DNA of 64,000 bases, taken from positions 1 to 64,000 of the forward strand of contig NZ_JAKGAM010000014.1 of NCBI RefSeq assembly GCF_023061285.1. Reading direction: 5' to 3'. Positions 47,409 through 59,631 of this stretch are shown one piece after another; position 1 is the first letter of the stretch; every line of letters starts with the position of its first letter. Origin of the DNA: Chromohalobacter nigrandesensis. Lineage in GTDB: Bacteria; Pseudomonadota; Gammaproteobacteria; Pseudomonadales; Halomonadaceae. Under the pieces are notes generated by a model. That model made no database searches, was not told the DNA's origin, and worked only from the letters and a program-made list of their open reading frames with translations. The translations under genes were made by a program, and so were the position numbers.

Positions 47409-48080
47409 ATGAGCAAGGTTTCCCAGGCGCAGCGGCTGCGCGACCTGCTAGAAGACGCCATCATCAAGGGACATTACCCGCCCGGGGCACGCCTCGACCC
47501 GGAGGCGCTTGAGCGAGAGTACAACTGTTCGCGTACGCCAGTCCGAGAGGCGATCCAGCAGCTAGCGACGTCGGGGATGGTGAAAGTAGTACCGAAGCGC
47601 GGCACCTTCGTAACACAGCTCAGCGTGGCAGAGTTGGTAGAGCGCTTCGAAGTGATGGCCGAGCTAGAGGGGATGTGCGCTCGACTGGCGGCGCGGCGCA
47701 TCCGCTCAGAAGAGCTGGAAGGGCTGCACAAGGCACACGAGGCGTGCCAGAGCATGGTCGAAGCTGGCGACGCCAATGGCTACTACTATGAAAATAGTAT
47801 CTTCCATCAGCGCATCTACGAGGCCAGCCATAATGCCTTTCTGGCTCAGGAGGCAACGCGCCTGCATGCAGTGCTGCAACCCTACCGCCGCATGCAGCTG
47901 CATCTGCGACACCGACCGGAGCGTTCCCTAGCAGAACACGAAGCGGTGCTTGCCGCTATTGCTGCCGGCGACGAGCGACGCGCCGAGGCCGAGATTGAGG
48001 CTCACGTTCAGATCCAAGGCGAACGCTTCAACGACCTGGTCGCCTCGGTACAGCAACTTCAGCAGACCGGAAGCGACTGA
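47409..48080 (+). CDS. GntR-family regulator of the malonate module (MatR-like)
   Basis: 223 residues. The winged helix (LEDAIIKGHYPPGARLDPEA, then CSRTPVREAIQQLATSGMV) is followed by an FCD all-helical ligand domain (ELVERFEVMAELEGMCARLAA) with the metal/ligand His positions (HQRIYEASHNAFL, LAEHEAVLAAI). It is divergent from the mat/mad genes, as in other malonate clusters, and likely represses them until malonate or malonyl-CoA accumulates. Confidence 0.9.
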   Translation: MSKVSQAQRLRDLLEDAIIKGHYPPGARLDPEALEREYNCSRTPVREAIQQLATSGMVKVVPKRGTFVTQLSVAELVERFEVMAELEGMCARLAARRIRSEELEGLHKAHEACQSMVEAGDANGYYYENSIFHQRIYEASHNAFLAQEATRLHAVLQPYRRMQLHLRHRPERSLAEHEAVLAAIAAGDERRAEAEIEAHVQIQGERFNDLVASVQQLQQTGSD

Positions 48081-48090
48081 GCCTGAACGA

Positions 48091-48118
48091 CCAACGGCGC
48101 CTCAAGGGGCGCCGTTGG
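48091..48118. terminator. Terminator after the GntR gene, copy 2 of a repeated sequence
   Basis: Hairpin CCAACGGCGCC / GGCGCCGTTGG after CTGAACGA, as at 42982-43009. It separates the GntR gene from the convergent Yip1-type gene. Confidence 0.8.
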
Positions 48119-48144
48119 CCTTTGCTTCATTTTCATTGAAGAGA

Positions 48145-48747
48145 CTACAAGTCGATGCCCAGCAGCTTGGCGCCGTAGCCCCACAGCAACACCGTTACGC
48201 CGAGAAGCACCTCGAGCACCAGCACGCCGATACCGAGCGTCGAACCGGTGACGATGAAGCCTTCTTCAGAGCTGATGTCGAGGAAGTTGGGAATCCCCAG
48301 ATACAGTAGATAGGCGCTGTAACAGAGCCCGACGATGGTCGCCAGCATGCACAGCCAGACCAATGGGTAGAGCGCGACGACGCCACCGACGAACATCGGC
48401 GTAGCGACGTAGCCGGCGAAGATGATGCAGCGCCGACGACTCGGGGGCTTGGAATAACGCTGTGCCATCCAGTGGATCACCGTCCCCATGAAGCCCACCG
48501 CTATCAAAATCGCCACATAGAAGGCGACCCCGGCGAAGAAGGCATCCAGGTAATTGAGCTGTATAGTGTGCCCGCCACCGAAATCCCAACCGACCTGGGT
48601 GGTGCCGATGAAGGCACACACCACCGGGATCAACGCCATTTCCAGGACATGATGACTGTAGAGGTGGGTAATGGTCTCTCTTTCGTCGTGGATCTGCTTC
48701 CATTCACGGTTCGGGTGTACCAAGAGTCCCCAGACATGCGTGAGCAT
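48145..48747 (-). CDS. Yip1-domain membrane protein
   Basis: 200 residues; ATG 48747 chosen because GGAGG lies eight bases ahead, rather than ATG 48783. Five membrane segments with the Yip1 features HVWGLLVHPNREWKQIHDER near the start and FAGYVATPMFVGGVVALYP in the middle. Bacterial Yip1 proteins have no assigned role. Confidence 0.85.
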   Translation of the reverse strand: MLTHVWGLLVHPNREWKQIHDERETITHLYSHHVLEMALIPVVCAFIGTTQVGWDFGGGHTIQLNYLDAFFAGVAFYVAILIAVGFMGTVIHWMAQRYSKPPSRRRCIIFAGYVATPMFVGGVVALYPLVWLCMLATIVGLCYSAYLLYLGIPNFLDISSEEGFIVTGSTLGIGVLVLEVLLGVTVLLWGYGAKLLGIDL

Positions 48748-48886
48748 AGAAAACACCTCCTCCATCGCCGATAGTCGCATCACGTCGCGGCGCGCTTCAG
48801 GATTCGCTGCGCCCCGACGTTTTTATCAGTGTAGTCAGTATTTTGCTCAGCAATATCAGATTGACCGCTTGAAACGGCAGCCACGT

Positions 48887-48919
48887 AAAAAAAGCGACAC
48901 CCTCGGCGGGTGTCGCTTT
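48887..48919 (-). terminator. fadBA terminator
   Basis: Hairpin AAAGCGACACCC / GGGTGTCGCTTT with seven T residues on the reverse strand, 38 bases after the fadA stop. Confidence 0.9.
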
Positions 48920-48956
48920 GCTATCGCTGTACTGCAAGCGAGAAGCGGGTAGCGCG

Positions 48957-52345
<3,389 letters not shown>

Positions 52346-52683
52346 TCAGGGCTCTCCCTGCTGTTGGCCTGGACCTTACGATTCACGAAGGAGACAGGCG
52401 CCGGGCTCGGGCGTGGCGCTGTTCCTCGCACACTTTCATACAGTCGTTTGAATGCAAATCAGCTTGCGCCAGCCAAGCGGTGGCGTCAAGTCTCCCCCCA
52501 TTAGCAGATAGTCGCGAACAGATAGTCGCGTTGAAACACGCTCTATCGAGACACATACCGATGAGACAACTCCCGGAGGCGATGGACTCCTGATAGGATA
52601 GGCGCCTTTGCGGTTTTCCAACCATCGCGTCTTAATACGCGCTGCCTCTTACTACTTGCTGCATCGGAACTTCCACACACCTC
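52346..52683. promoter_or_regulatory. Divergent promoter region, fadBA / DUF5924 gene, with a 12-bp direct repeat
   Basis: Two copies of CAGATAGTCGCG start at 52505 and 52519, with a 14-base period. I see no FadR or PsrA consensus that I could place safely. No gene is recognised in this stretch. Confidence 0.45.
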
Positions 52684-53814
52684 ATGTCCTTACCCTCTAG
52701 CGCGACACTGCTCGCTCGCATCACGCCCCTCGTCGAACGCTTCAAGCACTATGCCTGGCTGTGGCCGCCCACCGCCTTTGTCATCGGTTTACTGGGGTTT
52801 TTCCTGGTCAACCGCCAGCAATGGCTCGGCGCCGTGCTGGCCTTGGGGCTGCTGGTCGCCTGGTGCCTGCTGTTGGCCGAAAGCTTGCTGACACGGTTGC
52901 TCAAATTTCGTGGGCAGCCCGGCCTGCCACGCATGGTGACGACCTTCATTGCGCAGCTCATTCATCAGGAAACATTATTCTTCACGCTGCCGTTCTTTCT
53001 TGCCACCACGGTATGGGCAAGCGGCCAGGCCGTCTTCACGTTGTTGCTGATCGGCTGCGGCTTGCTGGCGATTCTCGATCCCCTTTATTTCGGTCTCGCG
53101 CAACGCCATCGCTGGCTGTATTTCATGTTCCACGCGATGTGCGTATTCGTGGTGGTGCTGGTGACATTGCCGATCATGCTGCAGCTAACCACCGGTCAAA
53201 GCCTGATACTGGCGATCGTCGCCATGGCCATCTTCAGCGTGCCTAGCCTGATCAACCTGATACAGCCTCAAGGCGTCTGGCGGTGGCTGGCGATGATCGG
53301 GCTGATCGTGGTGTTGGCCTCGGCGGCCTGGATGGGTCGGGTATGGATTCCCCCGGCGACATTATGGATCTCCGGCAGCGCCCTCTCGCCAGGGTTCGAT
53401 GTCGGGGACCGCGAGCCGCGCGGCGAAAGCGTGCTGACCCCATCGACACTCTCGGGGCAAGGCTTGTACGCTTACACCGCAATTCGCGCACCACGCGGTC
53501 TACGCGAGAAGATCTATCACGTGTGGCGGCACGATGGCGAAGTGGTCGATCGCATACCGTTGGTCATCCGCGGGGGACGCGAGCAGGGCTACCGCGCCTG
53601 GACGCACAAGCAAAACTTCCCCACGGGGTCGCAGGGACGTTGGCAGGTCGACGTCATGACTGCCGCCGGACAACGCATCGGGACATTGCGTTTTCGTGTC
53701 GACGAAGACGCCTCGAAGGCCACGCATGCCGATGGCGACATCCATTTACCCCCGGGTTTGCCTGGCTGGAACATCCGTCACTTGGTTGCCGGTTCGGCCC
53801 AGGACGATGAATGA
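52684..53814 (+). CDS. DUF5924/DUF2914 membrane protein
   Basis: 376 residues. The first 240 form seven or eight hydrophobic segments (AFVIGLLGFFLVNRQQWLG, FTLPFFLATTVWASGQAVFT). The last 130 are a soluble beta-rich domain of the DUF2914 type: LYAYTAIRAPRGLREKIYHV, WRHDGEVVDRIPL, and QGRWQVDVMTAAGQRIGTLR. The domain probably faces the periplasm. Common in Halomonadaceae and Pseudomonas; role unknown. Confidence 0.85.
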   Translation: MSLPSSATLLARITPLVERFKHYAWLWPPTAFVIGLLGFFLVNRQQWLGAVLALGLLVAWCLLLAESLLTRLLKFRGQPGLPRMVTTFIAQLIHQETLFFTLPFFLATTVWASGQAVFTLLLIGCGLLAILDPLYFGLAQRHRWLYFMFHAMCVFVVVLVTLPIMLQLTTGQSLILAIVAMAIFSVPSLINLIQPQGVWRWLAMIGLIVVLASAAWMGRVWIPPATLWISGSALSPGFDVGDREPRGESVLTPSTLSGQGLYAYTAIRAPRGLREKIYHVWRHDGEVVDRIPLVIRGGREQGYRAWTHKQNFPTGSQGRWQVDVMTAAGQRIGTLRFRVDEDASKATHADGDIHLPPGLPGWNIRHLVAGSAQDDE

Positions 53815-53826
53815 AAGGTCGACGAT

Positions 53827-53854
53827 AGTGTGACTTGCAATAGCACGTCACACT
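53827..53854. promoter_or_regulatory. Inverted repeat AGTGTGAC-N12-GTCACACT upstream of the MarR/SlyA-type gene
   Basis: Two perfect 8-base arms, 13 bases after the stop of the DUF2914 gene. With no T run it is more likely an operator than a terminator, although a weak terminator cannot be ruled out. Confidence 0.45.
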
Positions 53855-53866
53855 CGGGACAATCCC

Positions 53867-53880
53867 GTTAGGTTCCTAAC
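53867..53880. promoter_or_regulatory. Palindrome GTTAGG-TT-CCTAAC, candidate SlyA/MarR autoregulatory site
   Basis: A 14-base dyad ending 14 bases before the regulator's ATG. MarR-family proteins usually bind short AT-containing dyads over their own promoters, so autoregulation is likely. Confidence 0.55.
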
Positions 53881-53894
53881 CAAATACAAGGCCC

Positions 53895-54341
53895 ATGCAT
53901 CAGGATATCGGACTCAAACTGTCACGCGTACCACGCCTGTGGCGCGCCATCCTCGACGAACGCCTGGCTCCCCTGGAGCTGACGCAGACGCGTTGGGTAA
54001 CGCTCTACCACCTGTCGAAAATGGGTGATGGTCAGCCGCAATGCGATCTGGCTCGCTCGATCGGCGTGGAAGCTCCGTCCTTGGTCAGGACGCTCGACCA
54101 ACTAACCGAGCAAGGGCTCATCGAGCGCCGCCCGAGTGACGAGGATCGCCGCACCAAGCGCGTCTATCTCACCGACAAGGCGACGCCACTGCTCAAGAAA
54201 ATCGAGACAGTCGTCGAACAGGCGCGTGTCGAAATGATCGAAGGGCTGAGCGATGCAGACGTCGATCAGTTGGACGCCATTCTGACGCGCATTGAGCAGA
54301 ACGGACAACAGCTACTGTCACGCTCGCCGTGCGAGGAATGA
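53895..54341 (+). CDS. MarR-family regulator, SlyA-like
   Basis: 148 residues. The winged helix is in QCDLARSIGVEAPSLVRTLD and LTEQGLIERRPSDEDRRTKR. The N-terminal helix with WRAILDERLAPLELTQTRWV matches SlyA. SlyA counteracts H-NS at many promoters in enterics; the regulon here is unknown. The SD is weak (CAAGGCCC). Two inverted repeats precede it. Confidence 0.9.
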   Translation: MHQDIGLKLSRVPRLWRAILDERLAPLELTQTRWVTLYHLSKMGDGQPQCDLARSIGVEAPSLVRTLDQLTEQGLIERRPSDEDRRTKRVYLTDKATPLLKKIETVVEQARVEMIEGLSDADVDQLDAILTRIEQNGQQLLSRSPCEE

Positions 54342-54422
54342 GCGAGCGCTGTGTATCGCCATGAGCACCGCGTGAGCCATCACGCGGTGCTCATGTGCGA
54401 CGCTGCTCATTTGCAACGATGC

Positions 54423-54959
54423 TTATTTACGATGGCGGCCACTTCCACCCAACTGGTCGACGAGAGCGACCAATGCACGCTGTGATGGCTCGAACGCCGC
54501 AGCCTCGGGGGATTCCTCCCACCACAGCGTCAAACCTTGCGGTCCCGACGCCACCACCAGCGCGTCTTCGGGCAAGGTGAGCAGCACCTCTTTCAAGCGG
54601 CGGTCATTGTCAGCGCTCAACGGCGGCAGTGGCGCCTGACGCCAACGCCATCCTGCCACGGCTTCTTGCAACCGATCGCTGGCATGGCCATCGCGCACCA
54701 GCGTGAAGTCACTCCCCGGCGCGGCTTGCGGATAACGCCAACGATACCCCACCAGACCCTCCACCGCCTGCAACGGCGGTTTGTCGACCCGTATTGCCGC
54801 GCCCGACTCGCGCGCCGCCATTCGCAACGCATCGCGGCGTTTCTCATGAAGCCCGGGCCTGAGCCACAAGGCTGGCGAGAGCACGAGAAACACCGCCAAC
54901 CCCAAGAATAGAAAGATCTCCAAGCCTGCCTCCCATGGGCGCTGATTGATCTGAAGCAT
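54423..54959 (-). CDS. Hypothetical protein with one N-terminal membrane segment
   Basis: 178 residues. One hydrophobic segment (GLEIFLFLGLAVFLVLSPAL) near the N-terminus, then a soluble domain with LRMAARESGAAIRVDKPPLQ, LVGYRWRYPQ and a WWEESPEAAAF motif near the end. No named family is recognised. Convergent with the MarR-type gene. Confidence 0.75.
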   Translation of the reverse strand: MLQINQRPWEAGLEIFLFLGLAVFLVLSPALWLRPGLHEKRRDALRMAARESGAAIRVDKPPLQAVEGLVGYRWRYPQAAPGSDFTLVRDGHASDRLQEAVAGWRWRQAPLPPLSADNDRRLKEVLLTLPEDALVVASGPQGLTLWWEESPEAAAFEPSQRALVALVDQLGGSGRHRK

Positions 54960-55020
54960 TGTCTCGTCGATTCGGCGAGCCTAAAGTGGAAGCGTTCATC
55001 GACAAGGTGGGAGATGCCCC

Positions 55021-55476
55021 ATGAGTAACGAATACACGCACGTCTTAGTCGCCGTCGATCTGACCAAGGATTCCTATAAGGTCCTCGAGCGTGCGATTCC
55101 CATCGCCGAACGTAACCATGCCAAGCTGTCGATCATGCATACGCTCGAGCCACTGGGGTTCGCCTATGGTGGCGATATTCCCATGGACTTGACCAGCATC
55201 CAGGACCAGCTCGACGATCATGCCAAGCAGCGGCTCGCGGAAATCGCCGATCCCCATGGGGTATCACCGGAAAATCAACACGTTCTGGTCGGCATGCCGG
55301 ATACCGAGATCCACCGTTTCTCCGCAGAGCACGATGTCGACCTGATCGTCGTAGGCTCGCACGGGCGCCACGGGTTTGCCTTGCTGCTCGGCTCGACGTC
55401 CACCGGCGTTTTGCATGGCGCACGCTGCGACGTGCTGGCGGTGCGCGTCGGTCAGGATGGCGACGTCGAGGAGTAA
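55021..55476 (+). CDS. Universal stress protein, UspA family
   Basis: 151 residues. It starts YTHVLVAVDLTKDSYKVLER and has the nucleotide-binding motif VGSHGRHGFALLLGSTSTGV (G-x2-G-x9-G-S/T) close to the end, then CDVLAVRVG. The GGGAG precedes the ATG at seven bases. Role: stress survival; partner unknown. Confidence 0.93.
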   Translation: MSNEYTHVLVAVDLTKDSYKVLERAIPIAERNHAKLSIMHTLEPLGFAYGGDIPMDLTSIQDQLDDHAKQRLAEIADPHGVSPENQHVLVGMPDTEIHRFSAEHDVDLIVVGSHGRHGFALLLGSTSTGVLHGARCDVLAVRVGQDGDVEE

Positions 55477-55526
55477 CCTTTCCCTCGACGGGGCATGGCG
55501 GTTAGCGCCCTGCCCCGTCGTCGTCC

Positions 55527-57476
55527 TTATTCGCCTTCGGTCATCGCTTCCAGTTCCATCCAGCGCGACATCGCCGCATCCAGCTCGGCTTGTTTCGCCT
55601 CCAGCGCGTCCAAGCGCTGGGTGACGGTATCGTTGTCCTGCTGGTAGAACTCAGGAGCGCCCACTTCCGCCTCGAAGTCGGCGATTTCGGCTTCCAGCGT
55701 CTCGATGGTCGCCGGCAACTGATCCAGCTCGCGCTGTAATTTGTAGGAAAGCTTGACCCGCTTGGACGTCGCCGATGCCGCAGAACCCTTGGTCTTGGCG
55801 GTGTCAGGGCTGGCGGGCGCGGGCGTCGCAGGCTCGGCCTCACGGGCCGGCAGCACGTTCGCCGTAGTGCCGAACTCGCCCGGTGCCGGAGGCAACTTGC
55901 CGCCCTGACGCACCCAGTCGCTATACCCGCCGACATACTCCTGAACGCGCCCCTCGCCCTCGAAGGCCAGCACGCTCGTCACCACGTTGTCCATGAAGGC
56001 ACGGTCGTGCGAGACCAACAGCAGGGTGCCGTCGAAATCCAGCAGCAACTCCTCGAGCAGCTCGAGGGTCTCGACGTCCAGATCGTTGGTCGGTTCGTCG
56101 AGCACCAGAACGTTGGCCGGCTGGGTGAACAGCTTGGCCAGCAGCAAGCGGTTGGATTCCCCGCCCGAGAGCGCCTTGACCGGCTGGCGCACGCGATCCG
56201 GCGAGAACAGGAAGTCTTGCAGGTAGCTCATGACATGCCTGTCCTTGCCTCCCACTTCCACGCGGTCGCTGCCCTGGGCCACGTTGTCGTAGACCGTCTT
56301 CTCGAGTTCGAGCCCGGCGCGCAGCTGATCGAAGTAGGCCACGCTGAGGTTGGTCCCCATCCGGACCTTCCCTTCGGTAGGCTCGAGCTCTCCCAGCAGG
56401 ATCTTCAGCAACGTGGTCTTGCCGGCGCCGTTACGGCCGATGAAGCCGATACGGTCACCGCGCTGAATTTCCAGCGACAGGTCGCGCACCACCCAGTCGT
56501 CGCCGAAACGCTGGCTGACATCGGAGAGTTCGACGACGCGTTTACCGGTACGCTCACCGCTGTCGACGCTGAGCTGCGCACGGCCCACGCGCTCACGGCG
56601 CTCGGCACGCTCACCACGCATCTTCTCGAGCGCGCGCACGCGGCCTTCGTTGCGCGTGCGGCGTGCCTTGATGCCCTGGCGGATCCAGGCTTCTTCCCTG
56701 GCGAGCTTCTTGTCGAATTCGGCGCGCTCGCGCGCTTCGACCTCGAGCTCGTGCTGCTTTTGCTCCTGGTACGTCGTGTAGTTACCGGAATAACGCCCCA
56801 GCAAGCCCCGGTCGAGCTCGAGGATATTGGTCGCCAGCCGCGACAGGAAAGCCCTGTCGTGGGTGATGAACAGCACCGAGCCATTGAAGGCGAGCAACTG
56901 TTCTTCCAGCCAGCCGATGGTATCCAGATCGAGATGGTTGGTGGGCTCGTCGAGCAATAGCACATCGGGATCGGCCACCAGGGCACGCGCCAGTGCCACA
57001 CGCCGCCGCCAGCCCCCGGAGAGGCTTGCCATCTCGGTGTCTTCCGGCAGCCCCAGACGCGAAAGAATGGTGTCGATGCGTTGATGAAACGACCAGCCAT
57101 CCACCGATTCGAGCTGGGTCTGCAAGCGTGACAACTCATCCATGTCGGGCGCATCGCTCATCACCAGATGGTGATAAGCGCTCAGCAAGGCGCCCGCCTC
57201 GGGAAGGCCCTGGGCGACCACATCGAAAATGGTGTTACCGCTGGCATCCGGCAGTTCCTGTGCCAGCACGCCCACCTTCAATCCCGGCGCACGCCAGATG
57301 TGCCCTCCATCGGGCAACGTCTCACCGGAAATCAACTTGAGCAGCGTCGATTTGCCCGTGCCATTGCGCCCTACCAGCGCCAGGCGCTCCCCTTTTTCCA
57401 GCGTCAGCTCGGCGTTATCCAGTAGAACCTGGGTGCCGTAAGCCAATTGCAACTGTTCCAGACGTAACAGCGTCAC
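55527..57476 (-). CDS. uup: ABC-F family ATPase Uup
   Basis: 649 residues, a GTG start at 57476. Two ABC domains: Walker A GRNGTGKST and GRNGAGKTT, signatures LSGGWRRRVALARAL and LSGGESNRLLLAKL, Walker B LLLDEPTNHLD and LVLDEPTNDLD. No membrane part. The final 90 residues form the coiled-coil DNA-binding region typical of Uup (YKLQRELDQLPATIETLEAE). Uup influences precise excision of transposons and ribosome function in E. coli. Confidence 0.94.
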   Translation of the reverse strand: MTLLRLEQLQLAYGTQVLLDNAELTLEKGERLALVGRNGTGKSTLLKLISGETLPDGGHIWRAPGLKVGVLAQELPDASGNTIFDVVAQGLPEAGALLSAYHHLVMSDAPDMDELSRLQTQLESVDGWSFHQRIDTILSRLGLPEDTEMASLSGGWRRRVALARALVADPDVLLLDEPTNHLDLDTIGWLEEQLLAFNGSVLFITHDRAFLSRLATNILELDRGLLGRYSGNYTTYQEQKQHELEVEARERAEFDKKLAREEAWIRQGIKARRTRNEGRVRALEKMRGERAERRERVGRAQLSVDSGERTGKRVVELSDVSQRFGDDWVVRDLSLEIQRGDRIGFIGRNGAGKTTLLKILLGELEPTEGKVRMGTNLSVAYFDQLRAGLELEKTVYDNVAQGSDRVEVGGKDRHVMSYLQDFLFSPDRVRQPVKALSGGESNRLLLAKLFTQPANVLVLDEPTNDLDVETLELLEELLLDFDGTLLLVSHDRAFMDNVVTSVLAFEGEGRVQEYVGGYSDWVRQGGKLPPAPGEFGTTANVLPAREAEPATPAPASPDTAKTKGSAASATSKRVKLSYKLQRELDQLPATIETLEAEIADFEAEVGAPEFYQQDNDTVTQRLDALEAKQAELDAAMSRWMELEAMTEGE

Positions 57477-57596
57477 GCGTCACCACCTCGTTGACAGACA
57501 TTCGTAGTAAAGACACTAGTGTAACGCATGGTCGCCTCCTAGGTCCGGGGGTAGAATGGTGGGTTTTCGCGACTCATTGGGCTGGAGTGATATCCC

Positions 57597-58445
57597 GTGA
57601 CACAAGACGACGCCAACCCACTACCTGACGCGCTGCGCCTGACGTCGCCCGCGCCCCTGGTCGACATCGGCGCGAACCTGACGCACGAAAGCTTCGCCAA
57701 GGATCTCGACGCCGTGCTCGAGCGTGCTCACGCGGCCCAGGTGGCGACCTTGATTCTCACCGGCACCGACATGGCGCACAGTGAGCAGGCCGTCGCTCTG
57801 GCGCATCGCCATGACGGCCTCTACGCCACCGCAGGGCTGCACCCGCATATGGCCAGCCACTGGGATTCCTCGATGGAAACCGCCATGCGCGCGCTGCACA
57901 ACGATCCCAAGGTCGTGGCCGTGGGCGAATGCGGGCTGGATTTCAATCGCAACTTTTCCACCCGCGCCGAGCAGGAGCGCGCCTTGGAAGCCCAGCTCGG
58001 CCTGGCGGCCGATAGCGACCTGCCGCTGTTTCTGCATGAGCGCGACGCCGGCCCGCGGATGCGCGAGATCCTGCATCACTGGCGCGACGAGATCGGCGCT
58101 GTCGTGATTCATTGCTTTACCGCCGATCGCGAGACCCTGCATGGCTACCTGGATCTCGATGTGCATATCGGCCTGACGGGCTGGCTATGCGATGAGCGCC
58201 GCGGCCATCACCTGCGCGAGATCGTCGGCGACATTCCCGCCGAGCGCTTGATGGTCGAAACCGACTGCCCGTACTTGTTGCCGCGCAATCTGCCGGCCAA
58301 GCTCAAGGGACGCCGCCACGAACCGGCGCTGCTGCCGTGGATCGTCCGCGAGATCGCCCACTGGCGAGGTGAAAGCGAGACGACGCTGGCCGCCGCGACG
58401 ACGGCCACGGCACGCCGATTCTTCCAACTCGACGAGGAGCAATGA
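57597..58445 (+). CDS. TatD-family metal-dependent hydrolase
   Basis: 282 residues from GTG 57597 (GGAG nine bases before). The N-terminal metal site in TatD proteins is DIGANLTHESF here with Asn-Leu-Thr in place of the usual His pair, a known variant pattern; then GLHPHMASHWD, VGECGLDFNRNFS, LFLHERDAG, VIHCFTADRE and METDCPYLLPRN. A 3'-5' exonuclease role in DNA repair is known for E. coli TatD. The gene for the next protein starts one base after its stop. Confidence 0.92.
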   Translation: MTQDDANPLPDALRLTSPAPLVDIGANLTHESFAKDLDAVLERAHAAQVATLILTGTDMAHSEQAVALAHRHDGLYATAGLHPHMASHWDSSMETAMRALHNDPKVVAVGECGLDFNRNFSTRAEQERALEAQLGLAADSDLPLFLHERDAGPRMREILHHWRDEIGAVVIHCFTADRETLHGYLDLDVHIGLTGWLCDERRGHHLREIVGDIPAERLMVETDCPYLLPRNLPAKLKGRRHEPALLPWIVREIAHWRGESETTLAAATTATARRFFQLDEEQ

Positions 58446-58446
58446 C

Positions 58447-58923
58447 ATGGACTTTCCCGGTTTCATTACCATCGAAACCGGCGACGAGGACGCGCTTCCC
58501 GTCGCCATCGCCTGGGCCCTGCCCGATGGTCAGGTCAAGCATAGCCTGATCCAGCCGGACGACGACTGGCTCGACGAGGACCTCCTCAAGCTTGGCGATT
58601 ACAGCCTGGACGAACTGCGCAGCCTGGGCCTCAGCCCCCTGGACGTATTGCGCGAGCTGGAAGGCGATCACTTCAACGTTACGCTCTATACGGCAGGCAT
58701 TGGCGATGACGAGGCCGCGCTGTCACGCCTGTTCGACGACTTCGCGGTGACGCCTTTCGTTGAACTGGCGCCGGCGGAAACGCTCTACCCCGACCTCGAT
58801 CCCGGCGAGTGGGCACGCGCCCGAGGCGAACTGTTCGGCGATTTAGGACTCGAGCCCATGCGCGCCGACCACGAAGTGCAAGTCATGCTGTATCTGCACC
58901 AGCGCCTGCGCGGCGAAGAATAA
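58447..58923 (+). CDS. Hypothetical protein, coupled to tatD
   Basis: 158 residues from ATG 58447, one base after the TatD stop. It begins MDFPGFITIETGDEDALPVA and has LIQPDDDWLDEDLLKLGDYS, then YTAGIGDDEAALSRLFDDF. The first Glu and the later acidic residues are reminiscent of the RNase H-like DEDD exonuclease core (E at ITIETG, D in LIQPDDD, D in LYTAGIGDDE), but I cannot confirm this. Very acidic, as is typical for halophiles. Confidence 0.75.
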   Translation: MDFPGFITIETGDEDALPVAIAWALPDGQVKHSLIQPDDDWLDEDLLKLGDYSLDELRSLGLSPLDVLRELEGDHFNVTLYTAGIGDDEAALSRLFDDFAVTPFVELAPAETLYPDLDPGEWARARGELFGDLGLEPMRADHEVQVMLYLHQRLRGEE

Positions 58924-58949
58924 CGCCGGTGGCGATAACGGTAACAACG

Positions 58950-59495
58950 CTACCGATTAAGGCACGCCCGACCCTCGGCGATTGCTCCCTCGCGCGAAAG
59001 CCCGCGACGGTAGAAGGCATGCAATGCCTCGCGAAACGCCGCCGCTCGGAGAGGTAGGCCGGTCTCGCGATAACGCGCCGCGCGGGCGGCGACGCGCTCA
59101 GCGAAGGCGTGCCGATCGACCTCGATGCCGCCCAGGTTATCGACACTGACGTTAAACCGCAGATCGCAAGCCTCGCTGAATAGCGATTCAAGCGCCTGCG
59201 GGGCGATCTCGACGCTTTCGAACTCGCGTTGCCGTGCCTCGTCGCGGCCGTCCGGCGCGTACCAGTAGCCATAGTCCTCGAGCTGACGGCGGCGTTCCCC
59301 GGCGATGCACCAATGGCTGACTTCATGCAGCGCACTGGCGAAGAAACCATGCGCGAAGATGATTCGATGCAGGGCGTGCTCACCATCGGCGGGACAGTAA
59401 AGCGGCTCGTCGTCACCACTGACCAGACAGGTTCCATATGGCGCGGCAAAGATGCCGTCGAACACGGCAATGACATCGTCGATACGGTGAATCAC
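58950..59495 (-). CDS. epmC: Elongation factor P hydroxylase
   Basis: 181 residues, the size of E. coli EpmC (YfcM). The metal motif is FASALHEVSHWCIAGERRR; YGYWYAPDGRDEARQREFES follows. EpmC hydroxylates the beta-lysylated Lys of EF-P. No epmA or epmB is in the window. Convergent with the TatD unit. Confidence 0.92.
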   Translation of the reverse strand: MIHRIDDVIAVFDGIFAAPYGTCLVSGDDEPLYCPADGEHALHRIIFAHGFFASALHEVSHWCIAGERRRQLEDYGYWYAPDGRDEARQREFESVEIAPQALESLFSEACDLRFNVSVDNLGGIEVDRHAFAERVAARAARYRETGLPLRAAAFREALHAFYRRGLSREGAIAEGRACLNR

Positions 59496-59631
59496 GCGGC
59501 CTCCTTCGAAAGCGGAGGCATATTATAGGCACTCTGCCAGACGATGAAAGGCATTCTCGGGCCGCTCGATGCAAGGCATCTCCGACGCACCCTTGCTAGA
59601 ATGCCGCTTTTGCCTATCCGGGAGGATCGGT

